From Hofstenia miamia (taxonomy: Eukaryota > Xenacoelomorpha > Acoela), in the NCBI GenBank assembly GCA_004352715.1, contig SCFE01000003.1, positions 5,145,128-5,209,127 on the forward strand: a stretch of DNA of 64,000 nucleotides. Reading direction: 5' to 3'. A program made the translations under genes and the position numbers. Under the pieces are notes generated by a model. That model saw only the letters and a list, made by a program, of their open reading frames with translations, ran no database searches and was not told the origin of the DNA. Positions 47,605 to 60,156 of this stretch are shown here, in pieces; position 1 is the stretch's first letter, and every line of letters starts with the position of its first letter.

Positions 47605-48658
47605 ATTACCATTGACTTTTAGTTTTGCAATGGAATGAAATTGTAAATACAAACCAGCACAAATTTTGATTTTCTGATCAGAAGATAGCTGAGAATATAG
47701 AAGGGAAAGAAATGATCTTGATACACCGAGATATACCTATTTTTTTAATAAATTAATCAATATTATTATTGAAAATACTTGATGCATTATATCAATGGGA
47801 GCAGCAAGTGGTAAACCCGGAACCAATTTCGATAGTGAACTTGGTCCTTTTATTCCAAGAACAACGTTATTTTTAAGGGAGTGAATCGTTGATCTGTAGC
47901 TATCTATGTCACGAAGTTCCGCATTTTCAGTAGCACTGTAAATGTGCCGGCGACCAATTTGTTCCCCTTTTATCAGACAAATATTACATCTAAATATAAG
48001 AAATACAACATCGGTTTTCTCATATGATTTCATTATTATATATTTAAAAGATCATGTACCCAAAGAAGCCATTAAATTGTTTCATATTTAAAATAGAAGC
48101 CTTTGCAGGCATGTCAGCAACCAGAAGATAAGGTCGTAAAATCACATTAAAAAGAATTCCGTCAATCTCAATCTCCATCTTAAATGAAACCAGTTCTTCA
48201 TGAATACTCTAAATACGCTTGTAAATCTAAAAAATTCTATGTTCAATAGTACTTCAAAAATGGAACCCCAATTAGGTTTATTGTTTCCAATCCAAAGAGC
48301 CGCAAGAACTAAGTTGTTAAAGGAACTTCGAATAATAGGTGGGAGTTCGGCAATTGCAATCCAAACTGGCCATATTGATTTCGAAACAGACCTAAATTTC
48401 AATCATTTAATTTTCATATGGTAATTGAGCTAAAAACCTTATGAAACCTACTCCATCAGAATTCAAAATCAAATGAACTATTAAAGAATTGCCGATTGGT
48501 GGTTTGCAAACATGGAATCCTGAAATACTAGAGTCAGTTTGATAAATTTTCGTAGCATGGCTAGCAATTAATTTTTTGATTTGGTCACCAAAGTGAAAAA
48601 CGGCGAAATCTTCAGTAGAAGAAAATGACTCTTTCCGGATTACATCGTTCAATTTTTT
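44983..48658 (-). CDS. EnSpm/CACTA-like transposase gene, 11 exons, 5' end in gap
   Basis: Exons in transcript order: 48438-48658, 48253-48391, 48060-48208, 47779-47989, 47651-47736, 47115-47379, 46511-47043, 46132-46313, 45609-45793, 45397-45510, 44983-45192. All junctions are GT/AG, phases agree throughout, and the 2295 nt have no internal stop. Motifs match the EnSpm/CACTA DDE transposase: 'LILNSDGVGF' (first Asp), 'SIWPVWIAIAELPPIIR', 'DMPAKASILNMKQFNGFFG' then a CNIC zinc pair, 'APIDIMHQVYLGV' (second Asp, D-x-MH), 'HHLAHYKASEFKIVLLY' and 'SAMSFESANHYL' (probable Glu). The C-terminal 160 residues add a coiled coil and a BEN-like start. Four introns are 42-70 nt. The 5' side runs into (TA)n and a 1000-N gap, so N-terminal exons are missing. 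It lies antisense within GPCR B. Element termini were not found, so active transposon versus domesticated gene is open. Confidence 0.8.
47552..47604. repeat. (GTA)n microsatellite in an intron
   Basis: About 17 GTA units in the 271-nt intron between exons 47651-47736 and 47115-47379 of the EnSpm-like gene; the other introns in this gene are mostly much shorter. Confidence 0.95.
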
Positions 48659-48699
48659 CTAAAACAAATTAGTTAAATCTCGGTATAACAATTTGCGCA

Positions 48700-49734
48700 T
48701 ATATATATATGTATATATATATANNNNNNNNNNNNNNNNNNNNNNNNNNNNNNNNNNNNNNNNNNNNNNNNNNNNNNNNNNNNNNNNNNNNNNNNNNNNN
48801 NNNNNNNNNNNNNNNNNNNNNNNNNNNNNNNNNNNNNNNNNNNNNNNNNNNNNNNNNNNNNNNNNNNNNNNNNNNNNNNNNNNNNNNNNNNNNNNNNNNN
48901 NNNNNNNNNNNNNNNNNNNNNNNNNNNNNNNNNNNNNNNNNNNNNNNNNNNNNNNNNNNNNNNNNNNNNNNNNNNNNNNNNNNNNNNNNNNNNNNNNNNN
49001 NNNNNNNNNNNNNNNNNNNNNNNNNNNNNNNNNNNNNNNNNNNNNNNNNNNNNNNNNNNNNNNNNNNNNNNNNNNNNNNNNNNNNNNNNNNNNNNNNNNN
49101 NNNNNNNNNNNNNNNNNNNNNNNNNNNNNNNNNNNNNNNNNNNNNNNNNNNNNNNNNNNNNNNNNNNNNNNNNNNNNNNNNNNNNNNNNNNNNNNNNNNN
49201 NNNNNNNNNNNNNNNNNNNNNNNNNNNNNNNNNNNNNNNNNNNNNNNNNNNNNNNNNNNNNNNNNNNNNNNNNNNNNNNNNNNNNNNNNNNNNNNNNNNN
49301 NNNNNNNNNNNNNNNNNNNNNNNNNNNNNNNNNNNNNNNNNNNNNNNNNNNNNNNNNNNNNNNNNNNNNNNNNNNNNNNNNNNNNNNNNNNNNNNNNNNN
49401 NNNNNNNNNNNNNNNNNNNNNNNNNNNNNNNNNNNNNNNNNNNNNNNNNNNNNNNNNNNNNNNNNNNNNNNNNNNNNNNNNNNNNNNNNNNNNNNNNNNN
49501 NNNNNNNNNNNNNNNNNNNNNNNNNNNNNNNNNNNNNNNNNNNNNNNNNNNNNNNNNNNNNNNNNNNNNNNNNNNNNNNNNNNNNNNNNNNNNNNNNNNN
49601 NNNNNNNNNNNNNNNNNNNNNNNNNNNNNNNNNNNNNNNNNNNNNNNNNNNNNNNNNNNNNNNNNNNNNNNNNNNNNNNNNNNNNNNNNNNNNNNNNNNN
49701 NNNNNNNNNNNNNNNNNNNNNNNTATATATATAA
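48700..49734. other. 1000-N assembly gap flanked by (TA)n
   Basis: N at 48724-49723 with TA repeats on both sides. It hides the 5' exons and promoter of the EnSpm-like gene and could hide the missing GPCR B exon. Confidence 0.98.
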
Positions 49735-51096
49735 TTTGTTAAGAATATGTACATTTGAACTGTAACGTATTAACTGTATAGAGTTGTAGCAAACTTTTAC
49801 AAATATATATTAATTGCAATACCAAGCTTAGGATCAATAGGCTAACTAACTTTGCACAAGTAAGTACACTGCATACTGCAGAAAGTTGTATGCATGAGAG
49901 AATTGTGGTCAAGAAATATCAATTACCAACTTACAGTTAGTATTGAATGAATTTCCCCAAAATGTCTTTGAATACATTTTTTAACAATGTGGCACAAATT
50001 TTGTCCATAAACATAAAAATGAATAAAGGTTAAAAGAATATTTCTTCTGTTTAATCATCATACCAATCAATAATTTGTAGAATTATTCACATGTATGACA
50101 GTTTCACCCTTAGTTGAACTAACTAAATTCAATCGATTTCCATAATTAATGTATTAGAACATTAATATTCTAATAGAAAAAACTTTCCACATTTATATAA
50201 AACTTGATAATTTTAATCTAATACATTTTCAGGATCGTAGCAATTCTTATAATGTTTGACAAGTTCTTATCAAATTATTAGGAAATTATATAATTTTTTC
50301 AATATCTTATCAAGTTTTGTACTTTGTTAAAGAAATTTCCAAGATCTTACCAATCATTGAATATAAAATTCATTTACTAGGTATTCAAAATAATGAATCT
50401 AAAAAGTGCAATGAACATGTCGAAAGCATTTGATTACCACGCCAAAACACAGTATTGGCTTTAGGGGGGGTGCTAGGAGACAATTGCCTTGGGCCTCAAT
50501 CTAAGAAATAATTACTGAAAGAATATTTGTAAATTGTAAGAAAATAATGATTAATCACTTCATGAAAGGAATTCAACAAACTATATTGCTGGTTGCATTT
50601 AAGCATTTAAACATATATTACAATATGCTTAAAGCCACAGTTAAGATACATTTGCTATCTGCTTTTCTCAAGAAAAATTAATGGGTTTGTAATTTTTCAA
50701 TTGAGATTGACGACGTAGCAAGAAATGTAGATTTTTCGAAATTTATTGATGAATTTAATAAAAAAATAAATAAAAAATTCTATATAAATACATTGTAAAT
50801 AGTAATTTATTGATAAATTCAATTTTTTGTATTCTAATACATTATGTTTTATATTTATGCATAACAAATTTTTTGCAGTTACTTCAATTGCTCAACAAAT
50901 AGTTCATGTGAGAAAAAATGAAAACAGTGTTCGCTATTGTAATGACAGGACTTTGTTACCATAGCTCTTTCATTTTGCTTACAGACATATTGCTCTTCCT
51001 CCTGAGCAGGCTAATGCCAACTCTTCTGCAATATAAGGAAACTACTTTTAGCAAAAGTTTTGAAAACTAAATTTTTAAAGATGACAGATATCAAAT

Positions 51097-51147
<51 letters not shown>

Positions 51148-52498
51148 AATATTAAGTTAATGGGGAGGAAAATTCATAATTACTTAGGCACATTATGTTT
51201 ACATTATGAATAATATAAGAGGTGGATACCCTAAAATAACCTTTTCAAAGCCATTAATAAAGAAGCGCTGCTTAAAGCGCTGCTTAAAGCGCTTTAAAAC
51301 TGATTTGCTTACTGTTTAATATTCTTTTATAGATCCAATACAACACAATACTAGACAAGTCTATGTTATTAATTTAAGTAATATTTTTTATTTCAAATTG
51401 AATAGAAAAATTTTTCGTAAGGCTACTTAATGCATTTCAAACCAAATTTTGTCCTGATAGTAGCGTCCTACTAGTAATTACTATAGAAGCAAGTGCGGTG
51501 TACAAAAAATTTTAAGAAATTGGGAGAAGTCAAATTCCTTTGAAATTCATTGAATGCTATTAATCATATTATCATTCTTTAATACGTTTTCTTCTATTTG
51601 CCTGTTAAGAATATCCATTTTTACCCTTATTATTATACCACCTCAAGTTGAAGCATTATAAATATTAAGGGCGATAATCCATTTGTACATTCAAATATGA
51701 CAGTCCAATGCAAAGCATGCACTAGTTTTTTCAATTTGTATACTTCAGAAATTGCTAACTTGCTTAGTAAATGCATATAATCAATTTATTTCTAAATTCA
51801 GTAAAATTATTCAGTGGTTAAGTGAAAATTTCCCTAATATTCTTGACTGGTTGCATCTAGGTCGTAACTATTACAGTTATACTTTTAAAAATAATAGTAG
51901 CCATTAGCTATGTTTGCGCACTAGTTACTGAGATGTCTTTGACATCGAAATATTTAATATAAACAATTATAAGCGTGATTCAATAATGCAATCTCTTTTT
52001 AAATTATTTACATTCAATTTACTGAAAGTCAAACATATTTAGCAGACTCATTTTTCAAATAAATATAGTAAATGTTTTATTTCAATTGTAAAAAATTTAA
52101 GTATAGCCTAATCTGAAAGATTATGGAAGCGAGCTGATTTTTCCTCGAAAGATAAATTTTTATGTTCTTTTGAGAAAAGAATTTATTGTTAGAATTTTCT
52201 TTGTTGTATAAGCATTATATGTAATATCGTATGTATCATTGCATAAATTAGAAATTTTTGAAACTATCATTTGATTAGTATGTAATTAAAAGGGCCCAAT
52301 AGCGTACCAGAAAGGCTCTGCCCTCACATTGTACAATTTACAACTCTGAAATTTTAATAGTCTCGAATCATAGCACTCACAAATGCTCCACGAATGATTG
52401 TTATGCCACAACGCAGAAATAGTGCATAGATTGTCTTAAATTTTTACATTACTACTATTAATATATTAGTATTTGTTTATCAGCACTGCAAAGATTTT

Positions 52499-52501
<3 letters not shown>
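49735..52501. other. Non-coding stretch inside the GPCR B interval
   Basis: No ORF or element recognised. An (AT)n tract is at 51100-51145 and a tandem GCGCTGCTTAAA triplet at about 51265-51296. Confidence 0.5.
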
Positions 52502-52530
<29 letters not shown>

Positions 52531-52763
52531 NNNNNNNNNNNNNNNNNNNNNNNNNNNNNNNNNNNNNNNNNNNNNNNNNNNNNNNNNNNNNNNNNNNNNN
52601 NNNNNNNNNNNNNNNNNNNNNNNNNNNNNNNNNNNNNNNNNNNNNNNNNNNNNNNNNNNNNNNNNNNNNNNNNNNNNNNNNNNNNNNNNNNNNNNNNNNN
52701 NNNNNNNNNNNNNNNNNNNNNNNNNNNNNNNNNNNNNNNNNNNNNNNNNNNNNNNNNNNNNNN

Positions 52764-52794
<31 letters not shown>
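52502..52794. repeat. (TA)n with 233-N gap
   Basis: TA tract to 52530, N at 52531-52763, then TA to 52793. The unit is probably one long microsatellite with a sized gap. Confidence 0.95.
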
Positions 52795-52797
<3 letters not shown>

Positions 52798-53424
52798 TAA
52801 AGCTTTGACCAATAAAAATATTTAATTACAAGAATATATTTTGTTCAATTATAAATATGAAAATTATCAATTTAAAAATTGAAAAAAATGAATAAATATA
52901 TATATACACTTATATTATTTCAAGGATACAAGAGGCATTATGTATTGAAGATACCTCTTATTTTAAGTGTATTCCAAGAATTCAGATGCGCAAGTTTCTT
53001 ATTTTAAAAAATTTAATAATTAAAGGCGAATTTCACAGTAAGAATTTTGTAAAATCAAAATAATAACCATTACAAACATATAGAACTTGTACAAGAAGAA
53101 TATTTTTTAGATGGGAACATGAGATCCACTAAAGTAGAATTTAAGTAACAAAAGAATAAGTCAGATTCAGGAAGTTTGTCAGGAGAACTCAGAATAAAAT
53201 TCAAGTGACCTTTCATGAAATTAGCAATAGGAATGGCATGATGGTAGAAATTCCTGGATGAAGCTACCTTAAGAAGTTAATATTTAGAAAAATTCAGAAG
53301 GGAACACAGAAAAGCTTAACATTTCGAAGTCGTAGAAGCCTAGAAAGAGATTATAAAGAGATTAAAGGAAATATGGAAAGTAAATTGGAATCAGTAATGG
53401 ATTATGACCAAAACTGAAAGATTC

Positions 53425-53820
53425 TGTAGCATAATCCAAGAATTAACGCTGCTAAAGCAGAACAAATAAGAGATTAGTCAGTCAAGGAAGATTATCATCG
53501 AATTATGATTAAATTAATATTAACTGTAAATCAAAATCAATTTAAGTTTAGCATCATTAATTTTGTAAAATGAAACTAAGAAACAACATTATCCAAATAG
53601 TACTTGTCGAAACAATTTGGCAAAACGAAGGGGGCAATATAGCTTCCATTCTTTTTTAGCCATCTTGGCAGACAATTCAAAATTCAAATCAACAGATACT
53701 TTTTGATCTGGAACTATAAATAGGGAGAAATCATTTGGATAACTGTTGAAGTAAATTCTTCAAAAATCTTATCTTTAGATTTAATCTGGTTTGCTTATTA
53801 TTAAATCATGTCAAGCTAAA
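53425..53820 (+). repeat. LTR-like repeat, copy 3 of 3
   Basis: Begins TGTAGCATAATCC, has TATAAATA at 53715-53722, a GTAAATTCTT segment 40 bp on, 'GGTTTGCTTA' and an AAGCTAA end. A purine-rich tract precedes it. It sits in a segment lacking from the equivalent intron of GPCR A, so it arrived after the duplication or was lost from A. Confidence 0.5.
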
Positions 53821-54650
53821 TGGTAAATGCATTAGTAGTGGCGAGGGCACACATCGGGAGCGATTTGAGCGTCCTTGATCCAAGCCATGAAACTGCATTT
53901 AGGTTAGGGATACGATTAGGAGTTTTTCTCCGTTTAGCTGACTATCGATTCTTTCATCGACATGCATGCAATAATGAACACTCAAAGAAACAGTTGGATA
54001 ACCGATCGTAGGTTATTATATTTTATATTAATTAGACTACCCATAAATAGACCGATAATGAGACCGAGTATGTATTACTAATTAAATGTAAGTTAGGAAG
54101 CTGCAAGAAATTATTTATTTAATTATTTAAATTTATTAAAGCCAGTATTTTTCGGTAATGGCTAAATAAATATTTATTAAGCAGCTAGTGACATTTCTAG
54201 GTTGCAAGTAGAAATTCACATTACAAATTGAGTTTAAGTCAGTTACATCCAGTCTTGAGGGTTGCACTGAGTTATGATAGGGAACACATGAGCTACTTCA
54301 TTAAGCTGAGATCTGGAAACAATCCATCGATAATGAAGACGACTACTTGTTGAAAGGTTCGAAGATCGGAGACGGCCGGAGGCCTCATGAAAGATTAGTC
54401 AACAGTAGAACTGCAACATTCGGTACACACCTAAACAGTGTTCGATTACTATGTAGTTAATCAAAGTTAACTAAGATTTTTAATGGAGCAAAGCAGTTAG
54501 TAAAAGTACATCCCTACCCGCACTTAACACAGAATTACATTCAAAAGGAATTAGTCAACGTGAGTTAGAGGTTGGTAGCCGATACTACAATTCTGTGAAT
54601 TCCGCAATAAATATAACAATGTAACTACAGCAAAAAATAGAGGTAGATAC
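53821..54650. mobile_element. GC-richer insertion specific to unit B
   Basis: Homology to the A intron (about 21110-21340) is interrupted between about 53420 and 54650. This part is richer in G+C, has a further ATAAATAGACC TATA-like site near 54043 and a CAATAAATA near 54606. The 63-residue ORF at 53820-54011 has no recognised domain. It may be retroelement sequence attached to the LTR-like repeat before it. Confidence 0.4.
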
Positions 54651-55631
54651 CATCATTGAGAACTATAGAAGAACGAAAAAAACAATAAAAATTAATTGTA
54701 ATACTTTTGATATGAGAAGAGAAACGAAGGAAAAAGAGCTTTGGGAAAAATTCCGAACCTTGGAAGAGATGTAGGTCACAATTGAGGGAATTGGAAATAT
54801 TAACATCAACTTAGAATATTTCCATTGCAGTATATCCAAAGTTGCAAATGAGTTTTGTAACCCATTGAGCTTGTACTTCAGCTGATCATAGATCACTTTC
54901 TTAGGTATTTGAGCTTACTAAGGCTTGAGATTTAGATGATGCTCAATTCTTAACCATGAACCTGCTATTATTTTACAAAAAATATAACGAACATATGTAA
55001 AAATACTATAGCGTTGTTCTTATTTTAAAACACAATTTGCAAACTTCACTCAATATTTTGAATACAAATGAAAATGCCTCCACTAAAATGTCTTGAACTT
55101 TCCTGTACTCTTATTCAAAGCTGCACTTCAGTAATTCAAATGACTCTTAGTGCTTCTTTGGCAAACTTCAAGCACTTGACATTTGAATTAAGTTGCTTTA
55201 AAATCTCGAAGATCAGCGCAATTCTGAATATCAACACTACTTTACATAATGCTAAAGATTGAAAGCTGAAGCACTTTACAGCTTCATCCAATAGGCAATT
55301 GTAGCAACTACCTTTCAATAAATAAAGAATATTATCTCAACCTAAGGTAATGTCCTAGCAAATAATAATCTATCCCTATGCCAGCAACTAGGAAACCAGA
55401 ACAAACGAGTATCACGACTCCAATCTCAGGTTCGAGAAATCAGACTTAGAAAATTTCGACAAATACAGTATTGATATCTTGAGATTCAAAAAATTCATTC
55501 TTTTTAGAATTTCAGCTTTGCTTTGTTTTCAAATAAGCCCATTCCACATCATTTTGTCATTGAGTTTTTAAGCATTTAAATATACATTTTAGTGAAATTC
55601 TCAACGCCGATTTGCCAATGTTTGTCTTTAG

Positions 55632-55771
55632 GTACTTTGCAATATGCCGAACAATGCTTCATCGGAAATTTAGCAATAATCCTAAACTTTCAATTCAACT
55701 GATTTTAGTCGCTTATGGAGTAGGATTTGGAATAAGTGACTGGTGGATACCTGTTAGTTACAAAATGCAAG
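55632..55771 (+). CDS. GPCR B exon 4: DRY end, ICL2 and TM4
   Basis: Same boundaries and length (140 nt) as the A exon; encodes 'YFAICRTMLHRKF' and TM4. Six conservative differences from A. Confidence 0.82.
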
Positions 55772-55839
55772 GTAATACATTTTCAGTTGTACTTATGGCA
55801 TGATATGTTAATGAAAAAGTATTATTCAATTATTTTTAG

Positions 55840-56045
55840 ATGGCACATGTACATTCCAGGATGAATTTTTTAACATATGGAGGTTATATGGTGGCTTCCA
55901 CCAGATTATCATAGATTTACTAATTCCACTGGGAAGTATGACAGTTTTATATGCTCTTATTTACTGGAAGCTGTACCAAAAGTCACAAAAAGGTGGAAAA
56001 AGTGCTTATAAAGGAAGCAAAGCAGTTTTGCGCACAGCTATAATT
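55840..56045 (+). CDS. GPCR B exon 5: ECL2, TM5 and ICL3
   Basis: 206 nt as in A; keeps the ECL2 cysteine (GTCTF) and an ICL3 identical to A. Confidence 0.82.
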
Positions 56046-56460
56046 GTAAGAAAATATTCCATATCTACCCTGAACTGTCATAAGTAATTTATTCTTTTAA
56101 AACTGGAATGCTAAAATTTGCAATTTAGACTTTAACCTATTCCAAGAGGATCAAGTTGACCTCAATTTCCCTATGGAGGCCAGACATAAAAAAATAGATA
56201 AATTTATATCAAACTAACTTTGACCAAAATATTATTGAAATGTAAAATCAAAAGATCTCAAATCTTGTTCTTCTTCCAAAGTTCTAAATATGTTGAGCTT
56301 AAAAATAATGTTTAGAATATCAGGGTCTAATGGATGTTTCAGCCATTGACAAAGCCAATCTCATGCTAATGAAATAGTTTCAACAATATGTATATCCTTA
56401 TTAAGTTACTGTTAGACTAAATTGCAAAGCCAATATCAATACATAATAATGATTGCTTAG

Positions 56461-56676
56461 ACTGGATTCACATATGTTTTCTGCATCTCACCAAACAAAG
56501 TCATTTGGTTCCTGCATTGCACGTATATTTCTCCTATTGTTTACGAAGACTGGTCTACTGGAGCCGTTTATGTTGCACAAATGCTGGTGGCTCTTAACTC
56601 TTGCATCAATCCCGTGATATATACCTTCACAATCCACACATTTAGAAATGAATTACTAAGACTGTTCTGCTTCTAA
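56461..56676 (+). CDS. GPCR B exon 6: TM6, TM7 and C-terminus
   Basis: 216 nt as in A; 'NSCINPVIY' in TM7 and a TAA stop at 56674-56676. Seven differences from A in 71 residues. Confidence 0.85.
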   Translation, partial: TGFTYVFCISPNKVIWFLHCTYISPIVYEDWSTGAVYVAQMLVALNSCINPVIYTFTIHTFRNELLRLFCF

Positions 56677-58634
56677 GCAGAAGTGTGATTTTCCAACAGC
56701 TTCAGTTATAACATATCGCGCAAATATTCTCTATAAAGAATGAAATTATTTTTTAAAAATAAGTGTTGACAAAAACTTAACATAACAGCAATGATAGCGC
56801 AAAAAATATGATAGTTTTTAATTAATTTTTATAATTCATTATATAGCCAATATACAACAAACACATTTCTTAGGGACCCAAATTACAATAAAATGCTAAC
56901 TGCATACTTTTAGTACTTAAAAATTTCAGTATTTAATCTTTGATTGCAACATTTTTTTGAATTTTTTATTTTACCAGACCTCCTCCCCACAACTTTGTAT
57001 ACGCATAAATTTCCTATCACATTTCTATATTGAACCAGAATTAAGTAGAATTCATTTCTTCAAGGAATGGCATGCAATTTTGGTCAAATATTTACTACGC
57101 CAAACGTGCTCAAGTTCTGCAAAATCCCACAGGCTTATATAATACAATTAAATTTGGATGCATAAAGACAATGCATTTAATTAGCAACATTTCATGCAAA
57201 CTATTCCTAATATTGAATTTTCGTCTTAATAGGACATTATTTATTTTAATATTTATTTACACGTTACGTCTTAAATCTCATTTTCATACTTCAATTGATG
57301 CAAGCTGTTTTTTGATAGCCGAAATTATATTTACAACTATTTCCTTTAGATATACAAGTCCACCTGATTTTGTTTCAAATGTATTGCAATCAACTTTTCA
57401 AGAGGGCATTGTCATATAAATAAATTCTGCTATTAACTAAAATACTTAATAAAGTCAGCCTTTACATTCAAAATGACATTTTTTGCAAGTTTTATGCCGG
57501 CATCTGTAGTAGATTTTTAGGCTAGGATAATGTTAAGAAGAAATAATTTTGAATTTGCTTTCCACTAACAGCTTATATTTCTAAATTTTAAATCTTTGCA
57601 ATTACTGCTCAAAATCATTATAGGTAAAGTAATATTTGTAGGATCCGGAAAATTTATAGGCATAATTTAATTTAGCATCAGAATTAATGAACATTCAATG
57701 TCATTCAAAAATTCAAATATGAACTAAAACTTAAAATTTTAAATTGATCTTTTTAGAAATATATTAGTTATTGAAGTTAAATCTTCAACCAAATACACTA
57801 AGTCTATTAAGTAGAAACATATCATGCTAGGTCTTTATGTACGTTAAAACACAGGTCCATAATGTGGGCAAAGAGTCATGCAATTTTCGTTATACAATAA
57901 CAATGAGTAAATTTGTTTAGAAAAATTGACCTTATGGCAAAACCGCTTTTTCTAATGAGCTTAAAACATTTTATATGTTTTTGAAGTAAGGCCATTCATA
58001 TAGAGCAATATTAGAAAAATAATAATCAGGGTATGAAATTAAATTATCTGTATTTCTACCAAAAGTTTTCATTTCAATTTGTAAATTGAAAGCAACTTTC
58101 ATTAATATATTTTAGCAATAACTATGTTTATGTTTTGTTGTGCCTATCATTTTGCTCAATGTTTTGTAAATTACAAGTTGTGAATTGCACCTTGTACGTG
58201 ATATAATTTTTTATGTATTAGAAAGATATTTTTTATTTACTTTCTAGTTAAAATCAGTAAAAAATTGGGAATTTTTTTCACGGGGAATTGCAAGTTTGTA
58301 AGTCAAATTAGAAAGAAATAATCTTCAAATTTTACCAAGTCATAGGAGTTTATGCTATTTTGCCAATAGTTCACTCAAAGGGGCATAATCAAATGTTCCC
58401 TTGTCAGGTTTTCAAAATTTATTTTTGATTGGCTAAATCAAAAAATTTTCGGAAAAAATTTATAAGGATGTTGTGAAATATTTTTTTTGCATTATTTTCA
58501 AAAACTTCGCGGGTTTGGCCTCATTTGGGTCACCCAATTGATCGCTATTTAGATGTTCCTCTTCAGAAAATCCTCCGTTCGCTCCTGTACGCTGTTATGT
58601 TGCATGATTTATGTTATTCTATTTTGTTTGTTGC
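56677..58634. other. 3' flank of GPCR B
   Basis: The first part aligns with the 3' flank of GPCR A. The 115-residue ORF at 57072-57419 is low-complexity and hydrophobic, without a domain; I do not call it a gene. Confidence 0.5.
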
Positions 58635-59296
58635 GCATGTACCAGAGTTGCAATCGGTCACGTTTTTTGCTGACCCGACTGAACCGTCTAAGCTTTTTCT
58701 GAACTGACTGTTACCGGATGGTCAACCGTCCATTTTTTTAGAATTTTTACCGAGCGCCTAGAATTTGATATATTTGATATGCTGGGGACACTTTCTTAAT
58801 GTTAAGAGAAAAAACACAGCAATTTAATGGCTAAATAAGTTATATTCTCAAATTTGATTATTTCTGAAATTTGCAAAGTATGCAACTCATCAATACAGAT
58901 AAGGAGTTTAGATAAATTTGTTCAGTCTCGCTTCTTTCAAGACCACAAATGCCTTAACATCACCTATTTTTAAAAGAGTATGATTTTCATTAAAAAAATG
59001 TCTTGCCGAAGAGATTTTGAGCTCAGACTTGGCCTTTGAAGCTGATATCACGAATACTTTGCGGGCTATTAGGCTGGGATGAGGAAACTGGAATGATTTC
59101 GATTACCAATCCAAAATATAGAACACTAATTCAAATTATTACAAAAAATAATGTGAAGACTTTAAACAAACATTGACTTCGAACTGTGGACAATACAGAA
59201 AATTCTGACTTGCAAAATTCCGCTTAAAATAGAATATCATGCGTTAACCGACCAATACTGGCGGTCGGCTGAACCGGTTCCAACTCTGGCATGTAC
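58635..59296. mobile_element. hAT-type non-autonomous element with perfect 8-bp duplication
   Basis: Left end CAGAGTTGCAATCGGTCACG (58643) and right end, read inward, CAGAGTTGGAACCGGTTCAG (59288) form an inverted repeat. Both sides carry GCATGTAC (58635-58642 and 59289-59296), a perfect 8-bp duplication. The 646-bp interior has no transposase. An identical duplication suggests a younger insertion than the 2.1-kb element. Confidence 0.9.
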
Positions 59297-60156
59297 ATAT
59301 TTAATCTTATGTTTTGTATTTTAATGAAAAAGAATTTTAAGAATTTTGTTTCGTTTTATAATTTCTTTCACTTTTTAATCAAAAAAGTCAAGATATTCTT
59401 TAGAATTTTTGTAAATAAATGTCAAAATTGGTATTACTTCGGGCCCAAGTGACAGCATATATTTTGGCCATAATTTGGCTAATGGAATTGCAAACATATT
59501 ATAATTTTGAAATTTACATTTATAGTGTGAAGTATAGGTTTGAAATTTTTCAGGTATACTGAATGTGATCAATTTAAAAGGCTGTTTATTTTCAAAATTT
59601 AAAAAATTGTAGCCAAGAATCTCTTGAGTGTTTGAGAACAGTTTTTCGGTTTTACTTACAAAAATATACGTTCGCATTTTCCTTCATTTTAATAAATTTA
59701 TTCTTAATGCAAAATAAATGAAGAAATTGAGTATACTAATAAACTGTTTCTATAATTTTGTCATTGTTGTAAGAAATTTCAATATGCAAAAATATCATTG
59801 AATATTTTATTAACACTACGACAGCTGTGATTATAGTTTTCTATGTAAGAAAATTATTCCATTATTCATTCATCCATTTACAGCAAGCGCGTTGACTTTA
59901 TAAAGTGTGATTTTATTACTTAACACAGTTACCATCTGTAACGCAGAAAGTCCATTTTTAGGTGAATTTATTCTAATGCAGTGTCACCCATTTTTTGGAT
60001 TGCCAGAATCTCTCGTCAAAGTAACAATCCAAAAATATGACGTTTTATAATAACAAATATTAATGAAATAAAACTTGTAAATCTCTAACTTCAAGAAAGT
60101 CTAATACCACAAATTGATTAAATTTTTTAGAATTGAGATGGAAACGAACTGGAGAG
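59297..60156. other. Duplicated-unit sequence, no gene
   Basis: Contains the block (59690-59850) matching 30900-31060. The 100-residue minus-strand ORF at 59375-59677 has no recognised domain and is not called. Confidence 0.45.

Larger units (their letters stand above)
42885..56676 (+). pseudogene. GPCR B, tandem paralogue with exon 3 (TM2-TM3) not found
   Basis: Exons found: 42885-42889 (ATGAT), 43280-43414, 55632-55771, 55840-56045 and 56461-56676. They match gene A in length, splice phase and sequence, with 23 differences in about 230 comparable residues, most of them conservative. The exon equivalent to 16562-16792 is absent from the readable sequence between 43414 and 55632. That interval instead holds an EnSpm-like gene, a 1000-N gap and a 233-N gap. 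Because the missing exon is phase 2-2, direct joining of its neighbours stays open and would give about 233 residues without TM2 and TM3, including loss of the TM3 disulfide cysteine and most of the DRY motif. It may be a broken gene, a deliberate short form, or an assembly omission. Absence of any stop or frameshift argues for recent or ongoing constraint. Confidence 0.65.

Noticed and set aside
57072-57419. 115-residue ORF downstream of GPCR B
   Set aside because: Hydrophobic, AT-driven composition and no counterpart in the equivalent flank of GPCR A.
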